Source: Chitinophagales bacterium | Lineage (GTDB): Bacteria > Bacteroidota > Bacteroidia > Chitinophagales > Saprospiraceae | Assembly (NCBI GenBank): GCA_013299105.1 | Contig: JAAFJY010000016.1 | Span: 62,001-126,000 of the forward strand | Direction: 5' to 3' | DNA: 64,000 nucleotides | Shown: piece by piece, positions 49,767 to 57,872 of the stretch | How the letters are laid out: the number at the start of each line of letters is the position of its first letter | How positions within the stretch are numbered: position 1 is the stretch's first letter | The notes under the pieces: generated by a model | The model's input: the letters and a program-made list of their open reading frames with translations, nothing else | What the model was told of the DNA's origin: nothing | Databases searched by the model: none | Position numbers and translations under genes: made by a program

Positions 49767-50945
49767 TTACTCCACCCAATGCCCAATGAACTGTGCAGCA
49801 TTGTCCAAAATCCTTTGCTTGCTGCGCCGAAAACCCAGGCCACATGCCTCGTAAGCAAAAAACACCCCGGCTTGGTAGTATTGGCTAGCATCATCGCGGG
49901 CCAATTGGGCGAGGGATTGGTACATTTTCATTTGTCCTTGGTAATCACCCTTGTTTTCCTGTTCCAAGAGGCCCGATTCGTCAAAAATGGCCACGTTGGC
50001 CCCTTCTCTTCCCAAAACTACTTTTTCGACAAAAGGATAATAACGTTTGCTGGTCGGTTCATGCATACTGGACCAAAGCAAGGCTGGCTCTTCGGGGTAC
50101 AATTCCCATAAGTAAGCCATGATGGCCTTGGACTGGAACAACATGGTATAAGCTGGATTGAGCACCACCGCCAGGCCGCGCATCACGATCTTGGTGAGCA
50201 TATCCAACAAGCCCGGCTCATCGGTGGCAATGTATTCCCAAGGTACGAGTTTGAACCAAAAGGGATATTGAATGGGGATACCTGCCTCATTTTCAGCAAA
50301 AATGCCATTGACTTCCGAAAAAATAGCGTTTTCGATGTAGCAAAACGCTGTTTCAAAACCCGCTTCCTGGGCGGCGATTTTCAGTAATTCTATATTGTGG
50401 TCATCCTCCGGCGCACCTTGCATGGTTGAAAACAAAATCGCAGCATCTTTATCCGGATTCAATTCACGCAGCCTTTTGAAATTGTCTACCAGGGCCTCAA
50501 ACAAGAAGTTGAATTGTTGTCCTTCTGCAATACCCGCTGCACGAATTTGCGCCCACTGGATGATCGCGGTTTCGGGTACGGAAGTAGGGGTATCGGCATT
50601 GAATTCCAGCAATTTGATTGGCAATCCATCTGTTCCGCCCGCAAAATCGAAGCGTCCGTACAAGTGCAACTGGCGGTCGTCCTCCCAGGTGTAGCGGATC
50701 AAAGGGTGTAAATTGGCCGGAATACCCAGGTTTTTGAGCAGGTTATTGTCAAGAATGTACTGTCCAGCTTCTACAAATTGGGTATACAAACGATTGCCAG
50801 TTGCATAATAAGCTTCGCGCTCCTGTTTGCTGATGCCTACGATTTCATCGCAGAGGTAATCATTGCCTTCTGGCGACAAAAAGTAAGCCCAACCCATGTC
50901 TTCATAAACCCCGGCAGGTACGGGGGGTAGTGTTTTCAACTTCAT
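49767..50945 (-). CDS. Glutathionylspermidine synthase-family (YgiC-like) protein
   Basis: 392 aa from ATG 50945 (MKLKTLPPVPAGVYEDMGW). The ATP-grasp-like synthase fold is indicated by LYGRFDFAGGTDGLPIKLLEFNADTPTSVPETA, with the Glu and Asp metal ligands, and the C-terminal blocks PAYTMLFQSKAIMAYLWEL and RYYPFVEKVVLGREGANVAIFDESG. The family joins glycine-type carboxylates to amines, but the actual substrate of YgiC-like proteins is not known. It lies 1 base after a small lipoprotein-like gene, as ygiC follows ygiB in E. coli. Confidence 0.85.
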   Translation of the reverse strand: MKLKTLPPVPAGVYEDMGWAYFLSPEGNDYLCDEIVGISKQEREAYYATGNRLYTQFVEAGQYILDNNLLKNLGIPANLHPLIRYTWEDDRQLHLYGRFDFAGGTDGLPIKLLEFNADTPTSVPETAIIQWAQIRAAGIAEGQQFNFLFEALVDNFKRLRELNPDKDAAILFSTMQGAPEDDHNIELLKIAAQEAGFETAFCYIENAIFSEVNGIFAENEAGIPIQYPFWFKLVPWEYIATDEPGLLDMLTKIVMRGLAVVLNPAYTMLFQSKAIMAYLWELYPEEPALLWSSMHEPTSKRYYPFVEKVVLGREGANVAIFDESGLLEQENKGDYQGQMKMYQSLAQLARDDASQYYQAGVFFAYEACGLGFRRSKQRILDNAAQFIGHWVE

Positions 50946-50946
50946 C

Positions 50947-51543
50947 TTAGCCCCCTCTGAATGAACGGCCACCACGGCTGAAGAAACCTGTGCGGCCCTG
51001 AATGGGGCGTAAAGTGGTCCGTGCACGGGCCGTGCTCTTCAGCTCAGTACTTATATTCTGAGCGATGCCACTGTTGCCATTGCGGTACACATTATAAGGT
51101 GGTGCTACATTGAAATTGCGGCCCATCACGTGCCCGAATGAGCTCCAGTACAACACCGAGCCCAGGCCATAACCATGATAGTGGTGGCGCGTAGTGTGCC
51201 GAACGGTATCCGTATCTGCTGGAGTGACAAAATTTCTGGCTTCGCTCAGGCTAAGCGAATCAATACTTCCATCCATTTTTTTGATGAAAACCCGTGAAGC
51301 GTCCACGCCTTCAACCATTTGTTCATCGACTACTTCGTATTTGCCGGGTTCAACTTCTTCTAAGGTGGTTTTCAGACCTTTGGTCACTTCATAGGTGGTT
51401 ACTTCTTCCCATTCGCCTTGGCCGCTGCTGTTGCCGCAACCTGTGTGGGTTGCCAAAATAGCGGCTACGGCCACGTACAGGCCTCCTTGTTTCAAGCGCT
51501 GGGTGTACACAGGGTTCTGATGAAAATTTCGATTTGGTGTCAT
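50947..51543 (-). CDS. Putative lipoprotein partner of the YgiC-like synthase (YgiB/UPF0441-like position)
   Basis: 198 aa from ATG 51543. The N-terminal segment LYVAVAAILATHTGCGNSSG is a hydrophobic stretch ending in a Cys that could be lipidated, though the site is at about residue 36. The middle (WEEVTTYEVTKGLKTTLEEVE; YEVVDEQMVEGVDASRVFIK) is rich in charged residues. The tail is rich in Gly, Arg, Asn and Tyr (GRTGFFSRGGRSFRGG). Sequence likeness to UPF0441 (YgiB) is weak by eye, but the pairing with a YgiC-like gene and the exposed Gly/Arg-rich tail are similar. It is probably outer-membrane or periplasmic. Confidence 0.6.
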   Translation of the reverse strand: MTPNRNFHQNPVYTQRLKQGGLYVAVAAILATHTGCGNSSGQGEWEEVTTYEVTKGLKTTLEEVEPGKYEVVDEQMVEGVDASRVFIKKMDGSIDSLSLSEARNFVTPADTDTVRHTTRHHYHGYGLGSVLYWSSFGHVMGRNFNVAPPYNVYRNGNSGIAQNISTELKSTARARTTLRPIQGRTGFFSRGGRSFRGG

Positions 51544-51843
51544 AACAGATTAAAATGTACGATTGATGGAATCAAAACTATACGTTTGTGGAATACGAAG
51601 CTACAAAATCCGATGAATCCAAGCAAAAATTCTACTTAACGTGAGTTTTGACTTGTTTATCTTTTTTTTAATATACGATAGACGACATACGACTTACGAC
51701 ATATGATTTAGGGGCTCGCTGGGAAAATTTGTCGTGCTTTAGGTTCTCGTTTACACGGTTCAAGATTTTTGAAATTTAAAATTGATAGATCCTTGATTCG
51801 AAGCCCAACACACACGAAATCGTACCAACACGCCCGTACTATT
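51544..51843. other. Intergenic region containing repeat B copy 2
   Basis: 300 bases between the YgiB-like gene start and the stop of the M50 protease gene. Half of it is repeat B; the rest is AT-rich with no ORF or clear terminator. Confidence 0.5.
51635..51783 (-). repeat. Dispersed repeat family B, copy 2
   Basis: Reverse-complement homologue of 36537-36684 over about 148 bases. Conserved ends are ACTCACGTTAA at the left and TTTTAAATTTCAAAAA at the right (read on the minus strand). Confidence 0.72.
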
Positions 51844-52941
51844 TCAAATCCAGCTTTTCTTCTTGGGAACCGAATTTTCAATCACCAAAATTTCAGTAAT
51901 GTTCTCCCGGCTCAATACCCCAATCAGTTTCCCCTTGTCCAGTACGGGGCCCAGATCGCTTTCCGAATCATTGAGTTTGTCAAAAGCTTCGTCGAGGGGC
52001 ATGTGGGCCTCAAAATTCACCACGCTGGGGTTGTAAACTTCCTCTAAACTTGCCTCGTTGCCGAAGCGACTCAAGCCCGCCAACAACTCATCTCGCGAAA
52101 GGGTGCCAACTATTTCCTCATTTTCGGCCACCAAAAACTCTTTCTCTTGTCCGTCCAAGAGCATTTTCAAGGCGTCGTTGATGGTATCGGTGGTTTTGAG
52201 TACGTGAAAATGGTGCATGGTAGCATCATTGACTTTGTACTTGGACAAGGTAGAACGTGCCACTTCATAGTTGGATTCCGCACCAGCCCCCAGGTAAATG
52301 AACAAACCGATGAACATCCACCAAAAATTGGTGAAAAAGCTGATGCAGATCAAGCCGATGGCCAAGAGTTGGCCAATGCGAACCGCAATATTGGTGGCTT
52401 TGTAGCGGTCAAATTTCATGGCCAGCAAAGCCCTTAGCACCCGGCCTCCGTCCATCGGAAAAGCGGGAATGAGGTTGAATGCAAACAGCAAAAAATTGGC
52501 GCTGAACAAGCTATTGGCCAAGTTAGCATTGGCTCCAGGGCTGAACAATTCGTCCCAAGTCGGCAACTTGCCACTGATCACCAAAATCAGGAGAAAAAAA
52601 ATGGCCAGGCAAAGATTGACAAAAGGCCCGGCAAGTGCAATTTGCAATTCCTGCATCGGTTTTTCGGGAATGTGCTCCATGCTGGCCACTCCGCCAATGG
52701 GCAAAAGGGTGATGTGGTTGGTTTTCACCCCAAACCTGCGCCCCACCAAAGCGTGACCCAACTCGTGCAAAAGCACAAAAACAAACAACAAAAAAATAAA
52801 CCAAAAGCCCTGCAAACCTCCACTCCCATTGATCAAACTCCGCAAACCAGCAATGAAAACCCCACCGATCAAGACAATAAAAGTCCAGTGCAGGAAAACA
52901 TCAATGCCTAAAATTCTGGTGATTTTGAGCGACCATTTCAT
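51844..52941 (-). CDS. M50-family site-2-type protease with two CBS domains
   Basis: 365 aa from ATG 52941 (MKWSLKITRILGIDVFLHW). Six or so membrane segments with the zinc motif HELGHALVGRRFG near residue 60 and the third ligand in LIPAFPMDGGRVLRAL near 160, as in SpoIVFB-like proteases. The C-terminal 140 residues carry two CBS motifs (LKTTDTINDALKMLLDGQ; NFEAHMPLDEAFDKLNDSES), which in this family bind adenosyl ligands. It cleaves membrane-anchored substrates in regulated proteolysis; the substrate is unknown. Several ECF sigma/anti-sigma pairs in Bacteroidota depend on such proteases, so a link to the 20-kb locus is possible but only speculative. Confidence 0.87.
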   Translation of the reverse strand: MKWSLKITRILGIDVFLHWTFIVLIGGVFIAGLRSLINGSGGLQGFWFIFLLFVFVLLHELGHALVGRRFGVKTNHITLLPIGGVASMEHIPEKPMQELQIALAGPFVNLCLAIFFLLILVISGKLPTWDELFSPGANANLANSLFSANFLLFAFNLIPAFPMDGGRVLRALLAMKFDRYKATNIAVRIGQLLAIGLICISFFTNFWWMFIGLFIYLGAGAESNYEVARSTLSKYKVNDATMHHFHVLKTTDTINDALKMLLDGQEKEFLVAENEEIVGTLSRDELLAGLSRFGNEASLEEVYNPSVVNFEAHMPLDEAFDKLNDSESDLGPVLDKGKLIGVLSRENITEILVIENSVPKKKSWI

Positions 52942-53101
52942 AAGTAGCGGACTAATTTTGTGCAAATGATACACCTTTTGGCTCAGATTTGCAATGTTTT
53001 TGGTCAGTTTCAGACAAGATATTCATTTTCCAGGTGTTTAGTAAGCCCGTTTTAGCAAAATTCATTAATTTTCCATTCGGCTATTTTTGCAAAACCAGGA
53101 G

Positions 53102-54262
53102 ATGAAAAAACCACTTATTCTGCTGATGCTTTGGAGCCTTTTCTCCTTACCTGAGCCTTGGGCGCAGGTGTGTGGCACCCGATACAGTGCCGCTGATCTG
53201 CGCTATTTGGACGAAATGATGCCCCTTTTCGAGGCTTTTGTCCAATCCAAAACTGAACTCAGGCAAGATACTCGCATTCCGATCCAAGTGCACCTTTTGG
53301 CCAAAAACGACGGTAGCGGAGCCTTGGACCCCACTACTTTCTACGCCGCATTCGAACGATTGCAAAAAGTCTTCTTGCCAAAAGGGTTTGATTTTTTCAT
53401 CTGTGGCATCAACACCATGCCATCCGATCAGTTTTATGATTTTACGTTGAATGAAGAGCCGCAATTGCTCCTGACGGCTTACAAAAAAAACGTGATCAAC
53501 CTGTATTGTGTGGACCAAATCGAGAACGGTTCGGTCAGTGGTTACGCCCGTTCTCCGGGCACGACGGACGTATTGGTGATCCGCAACCGCGACCTCAACA
53601 GCATGGTATTTGCCCACGAAATGGGACATTTTTTTGGTCTTTTGCATACCCACAGCGATCGCGATTGCCAAGCTTGCACCAATGAACTCGTCAATGGTTT
53701 CAACTGTACCCGCACGGGCGACCTTATTTGCGATACCCCCGCTGACCCCAATTTAGCTGGCAATCGGGTGATTGGCGAGTTGGTGAATGCTGATTGCGAA
53801 TATGTAGGCTCCCTTGCTGATGTCAACGGTGAACGCTACAAACCTGATCCTCGTAACATCATGTCTTATTCCCGCATTCATTGCCTAAGCCAGTTCAGCA
53901 ATGGCCAGTACACCCGCATGCAATTTTTCCTGCGCAATTCTCGCAAAAACCTGGTGAACTGTGGAGAATTGACCTCAAGCAACTCAACCCCAGCCTATTT
54001 CCAAACCCTTCGCATTTGGCCCAACCCAGTGCAAGGGCGTCAAATTTCCATTGCCCTTGATTTGCCAGAGGCCGCATCATTGCAAATCGAAATTTTGGAC
54101 CTTTGGGCTAAAAAAACCATGAGCTATCAGTTTGCAAGCCAACGCCAGCACGAGCAGGTACTCAATTTACCAGCACACTTGCCCAGTGGCCTACATTATA
54201 TAAAGGTAAAAGCTGGTGATTCTTTTGTATTGAGAAAAATCGTATTGGATCATGACAAATGA
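53102..54262 (+). CDS. Secreted M43-family metalloprotease with T9SS type A sorting domain
   Basis: 386 aa from ATG 53102 (MKKPLILLMLWSLFSLPEPWAQ), a signal peptide. The zincin motif FAHEMGHFFGLLH gives His172, Glu173, His176 and His182, and NIMSYSRIH is the Met-turn. The Cys-rich area (DCQACTNELVNGFNC; GDLICDTPADPN) is typical of pappalysin-like M43 proteases. The C-terminus (LRIWPNPVQGRQISIALDL, LPSGLHYIKVKAG, VLRKIVLDHD) is a T9SS sorting domain, so the protein is exported to the surface or medium. Its end overlaps the broken DUF3667 gene by 11 bases. Confidence 0.9.
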   Translation: MKKPLILLMLWSLFSLPEPWAQVCGTRYSAADLRYLDEMMPLFEAFVQSKTELRQDTRIPIQVHLLAKNDGSGALDPTTFYAAFERLQKVFLPKGFDFFICGINTMPSDQFYDFTLNEEPQLLLTAYKKNVINLYCVDQIENGSVSGYARSPGTTDVLVIRNRDLNSMVFAHEMGHFFGLLHTHSDRDCQACTNELVNGFNCTRTGDLICDTPADPNLAGNRVIGELVNADCEYVGSLADVNGERYKPDPRNIMSYSRIHCLSQFSNGQYTRMQFFLRNSRKNLVNCGELTSSNSTPAYFQTLRIWPNPVQGRQISIALDLPEAASLQIEILDLWAKKTMSYQFASQRQHEQVLNLPAHLPSGLHYIKVKAGDSFVLRKIVLDHDK

Positions 54263-55115
54263 ACCGATGCCCAATCAAACGCCTGCTTTGTGTGCAAGCT
54301 GCAACAGCACGCTGCAAGGCGAATATTGCCACCATTGCGGCGAAAAACGCATCGAACCAGGCAAAGACCTCAGCCTCCTGGCCTTCCTCAATGAAACCAT
54401 TTAGGAGTTTTTGAGTTTTGACACCAAGGTGTTGAAAAGCTACCTCGTATTCTTCACTAAACCTGGAGAATTGACCAAGGCTTGGGTTTTGGGCCAACGC
54501 AATCGCTACATCAAGCCCCTGACCATGTTTTTGGCCATCGCGGTAGCGGTGCATTTTTTCTTGCCCGGCACCAATGTATATTTTGAATCAATGGATTCCA
54601 TGACCCTGGCTTATGAACAAAAAAATCCTTTCCCCAATGTCTTGCAATACAACATGGGGGGTGCAATCGTGGAAAAAAGCAAAAAGCTTGGCATTTCTCA
54701 TGCGGATTTTTACCGGCGGGCATTTCAGAATTGCTGGGAAAAGTCAAAATTATTTTTGGTGGCCATCGTCCCTTTCTGGGGCCTGGCGATTTGGGGCTTG
54801 ATGTGGGGGCGCAACCGCTATTTTTTGCCCCACCTGGTGTTTGCATTCCACGCTTTTGCCTTTTTCATGGCCATCGACTTGATCTTTTTGCTCATCGTGG
54901 ATAAAGTACTGCAAGCGGAGAACATCAGCGATGAATGGTTTATTCCGCTTTTAATCGGCTATGGAATTTACCTGTGGGTGGCCTTGAGAAAAGTGCATGG
55001 CAAAATGCATTGGGGCATTCATGCGCTCCGTTTTTTAGGGGTATTGTTCAGTTTGGTCGTCTGTATTGTGCTGTATAGGCAGTTTGTGACGGTGTTTACG
55101 GTGATGAGCATGTGA
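54252..55115 (+). pseudogene. DUF3667-family membrane protein gene interrupted by an in-frame amber codon
   Basis: ATG 54252 opens a frame encoding MTNEPMPNQTPALCASCNST, with a CASC...CHHC zinc-ribbon-like N-terminus, but codon 51 (54402-54404) is TAG. The same frame continues (EFLSFDTKVLKSYLVFFTK; GELTKAWVLGQRNRYIKPLT) through about five membrane segments to TGA at 55113-55115, 287 codons in all. DUF3667 proteins have exactly this zinc-ribbon plus membrane layout, so this is one gene with a nonsense mutation; TAG could come from CAG (Gln) by one C-to-T change. Alternatives are a sequencing error or readthrough. The gene's end lies in repeat A copy 3. Confidence 0.8.
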
Positions 55116-55210
55116 AAATGGCCCCTTTTCAGCTATCCTTCGTTACAAAAATGCTCATTATGCACAGCATAACTCCGCTTTTTGCGCCTCGACTAGCCGA
55201 AAACGTGCTC
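55104..55210 (+). repeat. Dispersed repeat family A, copy 3 (shortened)
   Basis: About 107 bases: it starts GAGCATGTGAAAA, has the core GCTCATTATGCACAGCATAA plus CTCCGCTTTT, and ends with the complement of GAGCACGTTTTCG. The part between the core and the right end is shorter than in the other copies. The stop codon of the DUF3667 frame (55113-55115) lies inside it. Confidence 0.7.
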
Positions 55211-55278
55211 ATTTTTACCTCCGATCCTAAATCCCAACAACTGACAAATCACTTATTTACCCAATTCTCACATTTATC

Positions 55279-55869
55279 ATGCAAAAAAATGCTTGCTTCT
55301 TCTTGTTTTTATGCTTGAGTTTTTGCCTCAGCGCCCAAGCACCCAAGCTCAAAAAAATCTTCAATGGCCGCGATTTATCGGGTTGGAACGCGCCAGAGGG
55401 CAATATCTGGTGGAGCGCCAAAAAAGGTGAAATGAGCGCCCAAAGCAGCCCCGACAAAAAGGGGACTATCCTGTGGACCGAAAAGACCTACACCAACTTC
55501 ATCATCCAACTGGAATACAAAGACGGCGACGGGATAATCGACTCAGGGGTGTTTCTGCGCTCCGAAAACGATCAGGTACAGATTGGCATTTCTGGTTCGC
55601 TGAAGCGCGACATGACTGGCTCGCCTTACATCCCCAAACTGCGCTACCCCGTGGAGGCCAAAGGCGTAGCTGCCCTGCTCAAGCCCAAGGATTGGAACCA
55701 AATGCGCATCCAATTGACCGACAAAACCTACACCGTATGGCTCAATGGCCAGGAAGTGATGACTTACACCTCGGAGGGCATCCCCGGCAGCGGCCCCATC
55801 GGCCTGCAACTGCACCCTGGTAATGAGATGAGCATTAAGTTTCGGAAGATTGTGTTGGCACAACTATGA
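55279..55869 (+). CDS. Secreted DUF1080 (3-keto-disaccharide hydrolase) protein
   Basis: 196 aa with a signal peptide (MQKNACFFLFLCLSFCLSAQ). The DUF1080 domain is complete: KKIFNGRDLSGWNAPEGNIWW, TILWTEKTYTNFIIQLEYKD, GIIDSGVFLRSENDQVQIGI, DWNQMRIQLTDKTYTVWLNG and GPIGLQLHPGNEMSIKFRKI. Members have a concanavalin-like fold; some hydrolyse 3-keto-glycosides in glycan breakdown. The gene stands alone between repeats. Its activity is inferred only from the family name. Confidence 0.88.
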   Translation: MQKNACFFLFLCLSFCLSAQAPKLKKIFNGRDLSGWNAPEGNIWWSAKKGEMSAQSSPDKKGTILWTEKTYTNFIIQLEYKDGDGIIDSGVFLRSENDQVQIGISGSLKRDMTGSPYIPKLRYPVEAKGVAALLKPKDWNQMRIQLTDKTYTVWLNGQEVMTYTSEGIPGSGPIGLQLHPGNEMSIKFRKIVLAQL

Positions 55870-55912
55870 GCTGATGGAAACAATTCTCGGATCTGCCCTC
55901 TCTTTTCCAAAT

Positions 55913-55936
55913 TTCAACCCTTCAACTTTTCAACCC
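55913..55936 (-). repeat. TTCAACNN minisatellite behind lptE
   Basis: TTCAACCC, TTCAACTT, TTCAACCC, with a weaker unit (TTCCAAAT) just before, ending 4 bases before the complement of the lptE stop (55941-55943). Confidence 0.8.
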
Positions 55937-55940
55937 ATCC

Positions 55941-56438
55941 CTACCAATCCGAAAACGCGGCATTGAAAATATCCTCCATCAACTGATCGGAGATAGCTGT
56001 GAGGGCGCGGTCTTGCACTTGCGAAAAGTCTTGTTCGCTGGGATAGTTGAAAAAGAAGCTAAAGTTGCGATTCCAGACTTGTTTGTTGGTCTGGTTGTTG
56101 AAATATTCTACGGCCAGGGTAATGGTCAGGCGGTTCACGGCGGTGGTTTCGCCCGTGCGTGGAGCTTCGGCGGTGATGCGAAAATCGACGATGGTGCCGC
56201 GCAGTTCAATGTCCGGGCTTTCTTCAGTAAAACGCAGGCGGGATTGTAAGCGCACTTTGTCTTTCAAGGCTTCTGAAAAACGAATGGCCAGGTTGGGCAA
56301 GCCATTGTCGGTGTTGTCCTTGAACTGCGGTACAAAAAAGGACTTGATTTCATCGGGAATGGAGGCCGCATTGAAAGTGACGGTGCAAGCACTAGGCAAC
56401 ACACAAAGCAACAACAAAAAAATGGTCCAACGCATCAT
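55941..56438 (-). CDS. lptE: LPS-assembly lipoprotein LptE
   Basis: 165 aa. The lipoprotein signal is MRWTIFLLLLCVLPSACTVT with Cys after LPSA. The mature part follows the Bacteroidota LptE pattern: FNAASIPDEIKSFFVPQFKD, LAIRFSEALKDKVRLQSRLRF, DIELRGTIVDFRITAEAP, ITLAVEYFNNQTNKQVWNRN and QDRALTAISDQLMEDIFN. LptE plugs the LptD barrel in the outer membrane. It lies downstream of the sigma-54 activator and miaB on the same strand, a gene order common in Bacteroidota. Confidence 0.85.
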   Translation of the reverse strand: MMRWTIFLLLLCVLPSACTVTFNAASIPDEIKSFFVPQFKDNTDNGLPNLAIRFSEALKDKVRLQSRLRFTEESPDIELRGTIVDFRITAEAPRTGETTAVNRLTITLAVEYFNNQTNKQVWNRNFSFFFNYPSEQDFSQVQDRALTAISDQLMEDIFNAAFSDW

Positions 56439-56513
56439 CCAGCTATTTATCCAAATGGTATTTTTGAAACACAGATTTTATCTTTTGTACCAATTCCGCC
56501 AAGGGCCATTCTT

Positions 56514-56545
56514 TTCAACATTTCAACCCTTCAACCTTTCAACAA
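56514..56545 (-). repeat. TTCAACNN minisatellite behind the sigma-54 activator gene
   Basis: TTCAACAT, TTCAACCC, TTCAACCT, TTCAACAA, ending 3 bases before the complement of the stop codon (56549-56551). It lies between the activator gene and lptE within a same-strand cluster. Confidence 0.8.
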
Positions 56546-56548
56546 CCC

Positions 56549-57859
56549 TCACATATCATACTGCTTGATCTTCCGATAAAGCGTCCTTTCTGAAATCCCC
56601 AGTTCTTGTGCGGCTTCCTTGCGGCGGCCTTTGAACTTGCGTAAAGCCCTTTGGATCAGGGTTTTTTCCTGGTCTTCGAGGCGCAGGTTGTCCACCAATA
56701 TTTCTACGTTGGTGAAATTATTGTTGCCTTTGCCATCGTTTTGGGACAAAATCAGGGGCTTGCTATCTTCAAAATCATTGTGCTCGTCTTCGTCGGCTTC
56801 GATTTGATAAATGGGAGTTTGTGGCTCCAAAATCGGTCGGTCGACTGGCACCGGCAGGCGAGGTTCGGTTTTATTGGATCGTTGGGCCTCGATGTTGTGA
56901 AAACCCAATTCGCCGGTTACTTGTAGGTTATTGCTGCGAATGAGCTCGTATACCAGCGACTTTAGGTCGTTGAGATCGTGTTTCATATCAAACAACAATT
57001 TATAGAGGATTTCACGTTCTGGAATGCTGCCTGTACTGCTTTGTTCCTCATTTACAATAGCGGGCAAGTTGCGGGAAAGGATGCGCGGGTATATCTCGAT
57101 CAGGCGTTCCATGTTGAGCAGGCGATCTTCCGCCATTGCAGAAACGGTAGAAGCCAAGTTTCTGAGCTCGCGCACGTTACCCGGCCAGGCATAATTGCGT
57201 AAGAGAGCTTGGGCCTGTTCGTCAAGTTGTACCGTTGGGCTGCGGTATTTTTCAGCATGGTCAGCGCTAAATTTGCGGAAAAGCAGGTAAATGTCCTCTG
57301 GCCTTTCGCGCAAAGCGGGCACTTTGATCGATACCGTATTGAGGCGGTAGTATAAGTCTTCGCGAAACTTGCCTTTTTTAATTTTCTCTTCCAGGTCCAC
57401 GTTGGTGGCAGCAATGATGCGCACGTCGGTTTTTTGCACTTTGTTAGAGCCCACCCGAATGAACTCACCATTTTCCAAAATGCGCAGCAAAAAAGCCTGT
57501 GTATCGAGAGGCATTTCGCCGATTTCGTCGAGGAAAATTGTGCCGCCATCATAAGACTCAAAATAGCCTTTGCGGTCGTTGGTTGCCCCAGTAAAAGCAC
57601 CTTTTTCGTGGCCGAACAACTCGGAGTTGATTGTTCCTTCCGGTATGGCACCGCAGTTGATGGCGATGAATTGGTTGTGTTTGCGAGAACTGAGAGCGTG
57701 AATGATTTTGGAAAAAACCTCCTTCCCCACCCCACTTTCACCCGTAATCAGCACCGTCAAGTCCGTAGAAGCGACGCGCACGGCAGTGTTCAGCGCACGC
57801 TCTAAGAGTTGTGACTGCCCGATGATGCCGAATCTTTGTTTGACGCTAGCTAATTCCAT
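56549..57859 (-). CDS. Sigma-54-dependent transcriptional activator (no receiver domain)
   Basis: 436 aa. The AAA+ domain begins almost at once (RFGIIGQSQLLERAL), with Walker A GESGVGKE at 40-47, the sigma-54 contact GAFTGA at 87-92, GTIFLDEIGEMPLDTQAFLL (Walker B) and WPGNVRELRNL. A linker of about 150 acidic/Asn-rich residues precedes a Fis-type HTH (RKEAAQELGISERTLYRKI). With no N-terminal receiver, GAF or PAS domain, its signal input is not obvious. It sits between miaB (13 bases) and lptE, as in many Bacteroidota. Confidence 0.9.
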   Translation of the reverse strand: MELASVKQRFGIIGQSQLLERALNTAVRVASTDLTVLITGESGVGKEVFSKIIHALSSRKHNQFIAINCGAIPEGTINSELFGHEKGAFTGATNDRKGYFESYDGGTIFLDEIGEMPLDTQAFLLRILENGEFIRVGSNKVQKTDVRIIAATNVDLEEKIKKGKFREDLYYRLNTVSIKVPALRERPEDIYLLFRKFSADHAEKYRSPTVQLDEQAQALLRNYAWPGNVRELRNLASTVSAMAEDRLLNMERLIEIYPRILSRNLPAIVNEEQSSTGSIPEREILYKLLFDMKHDLNDLKSLVYELIRSNNLQVTGELGFHNIEAQRSNKTEPRLPVPVDRPILEPQTPIYQIEADEDEHNDFEDSKPLILSQNDGKGNNNFTNVEILVDNLRLEDQEKTLIQRALRKFKGRRKEAAQELGISERTLYRKIKQYDM

Positions 57860-57872
57860 TACGCTGCTTGGT

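Noticed and set aside
53082-53089. TATTTTTG as promoter of the M43 protease gene
   Set aside because: It matches the -7 box, but it would put the transcription start only a few bases before the ATG and has no -33 partner.
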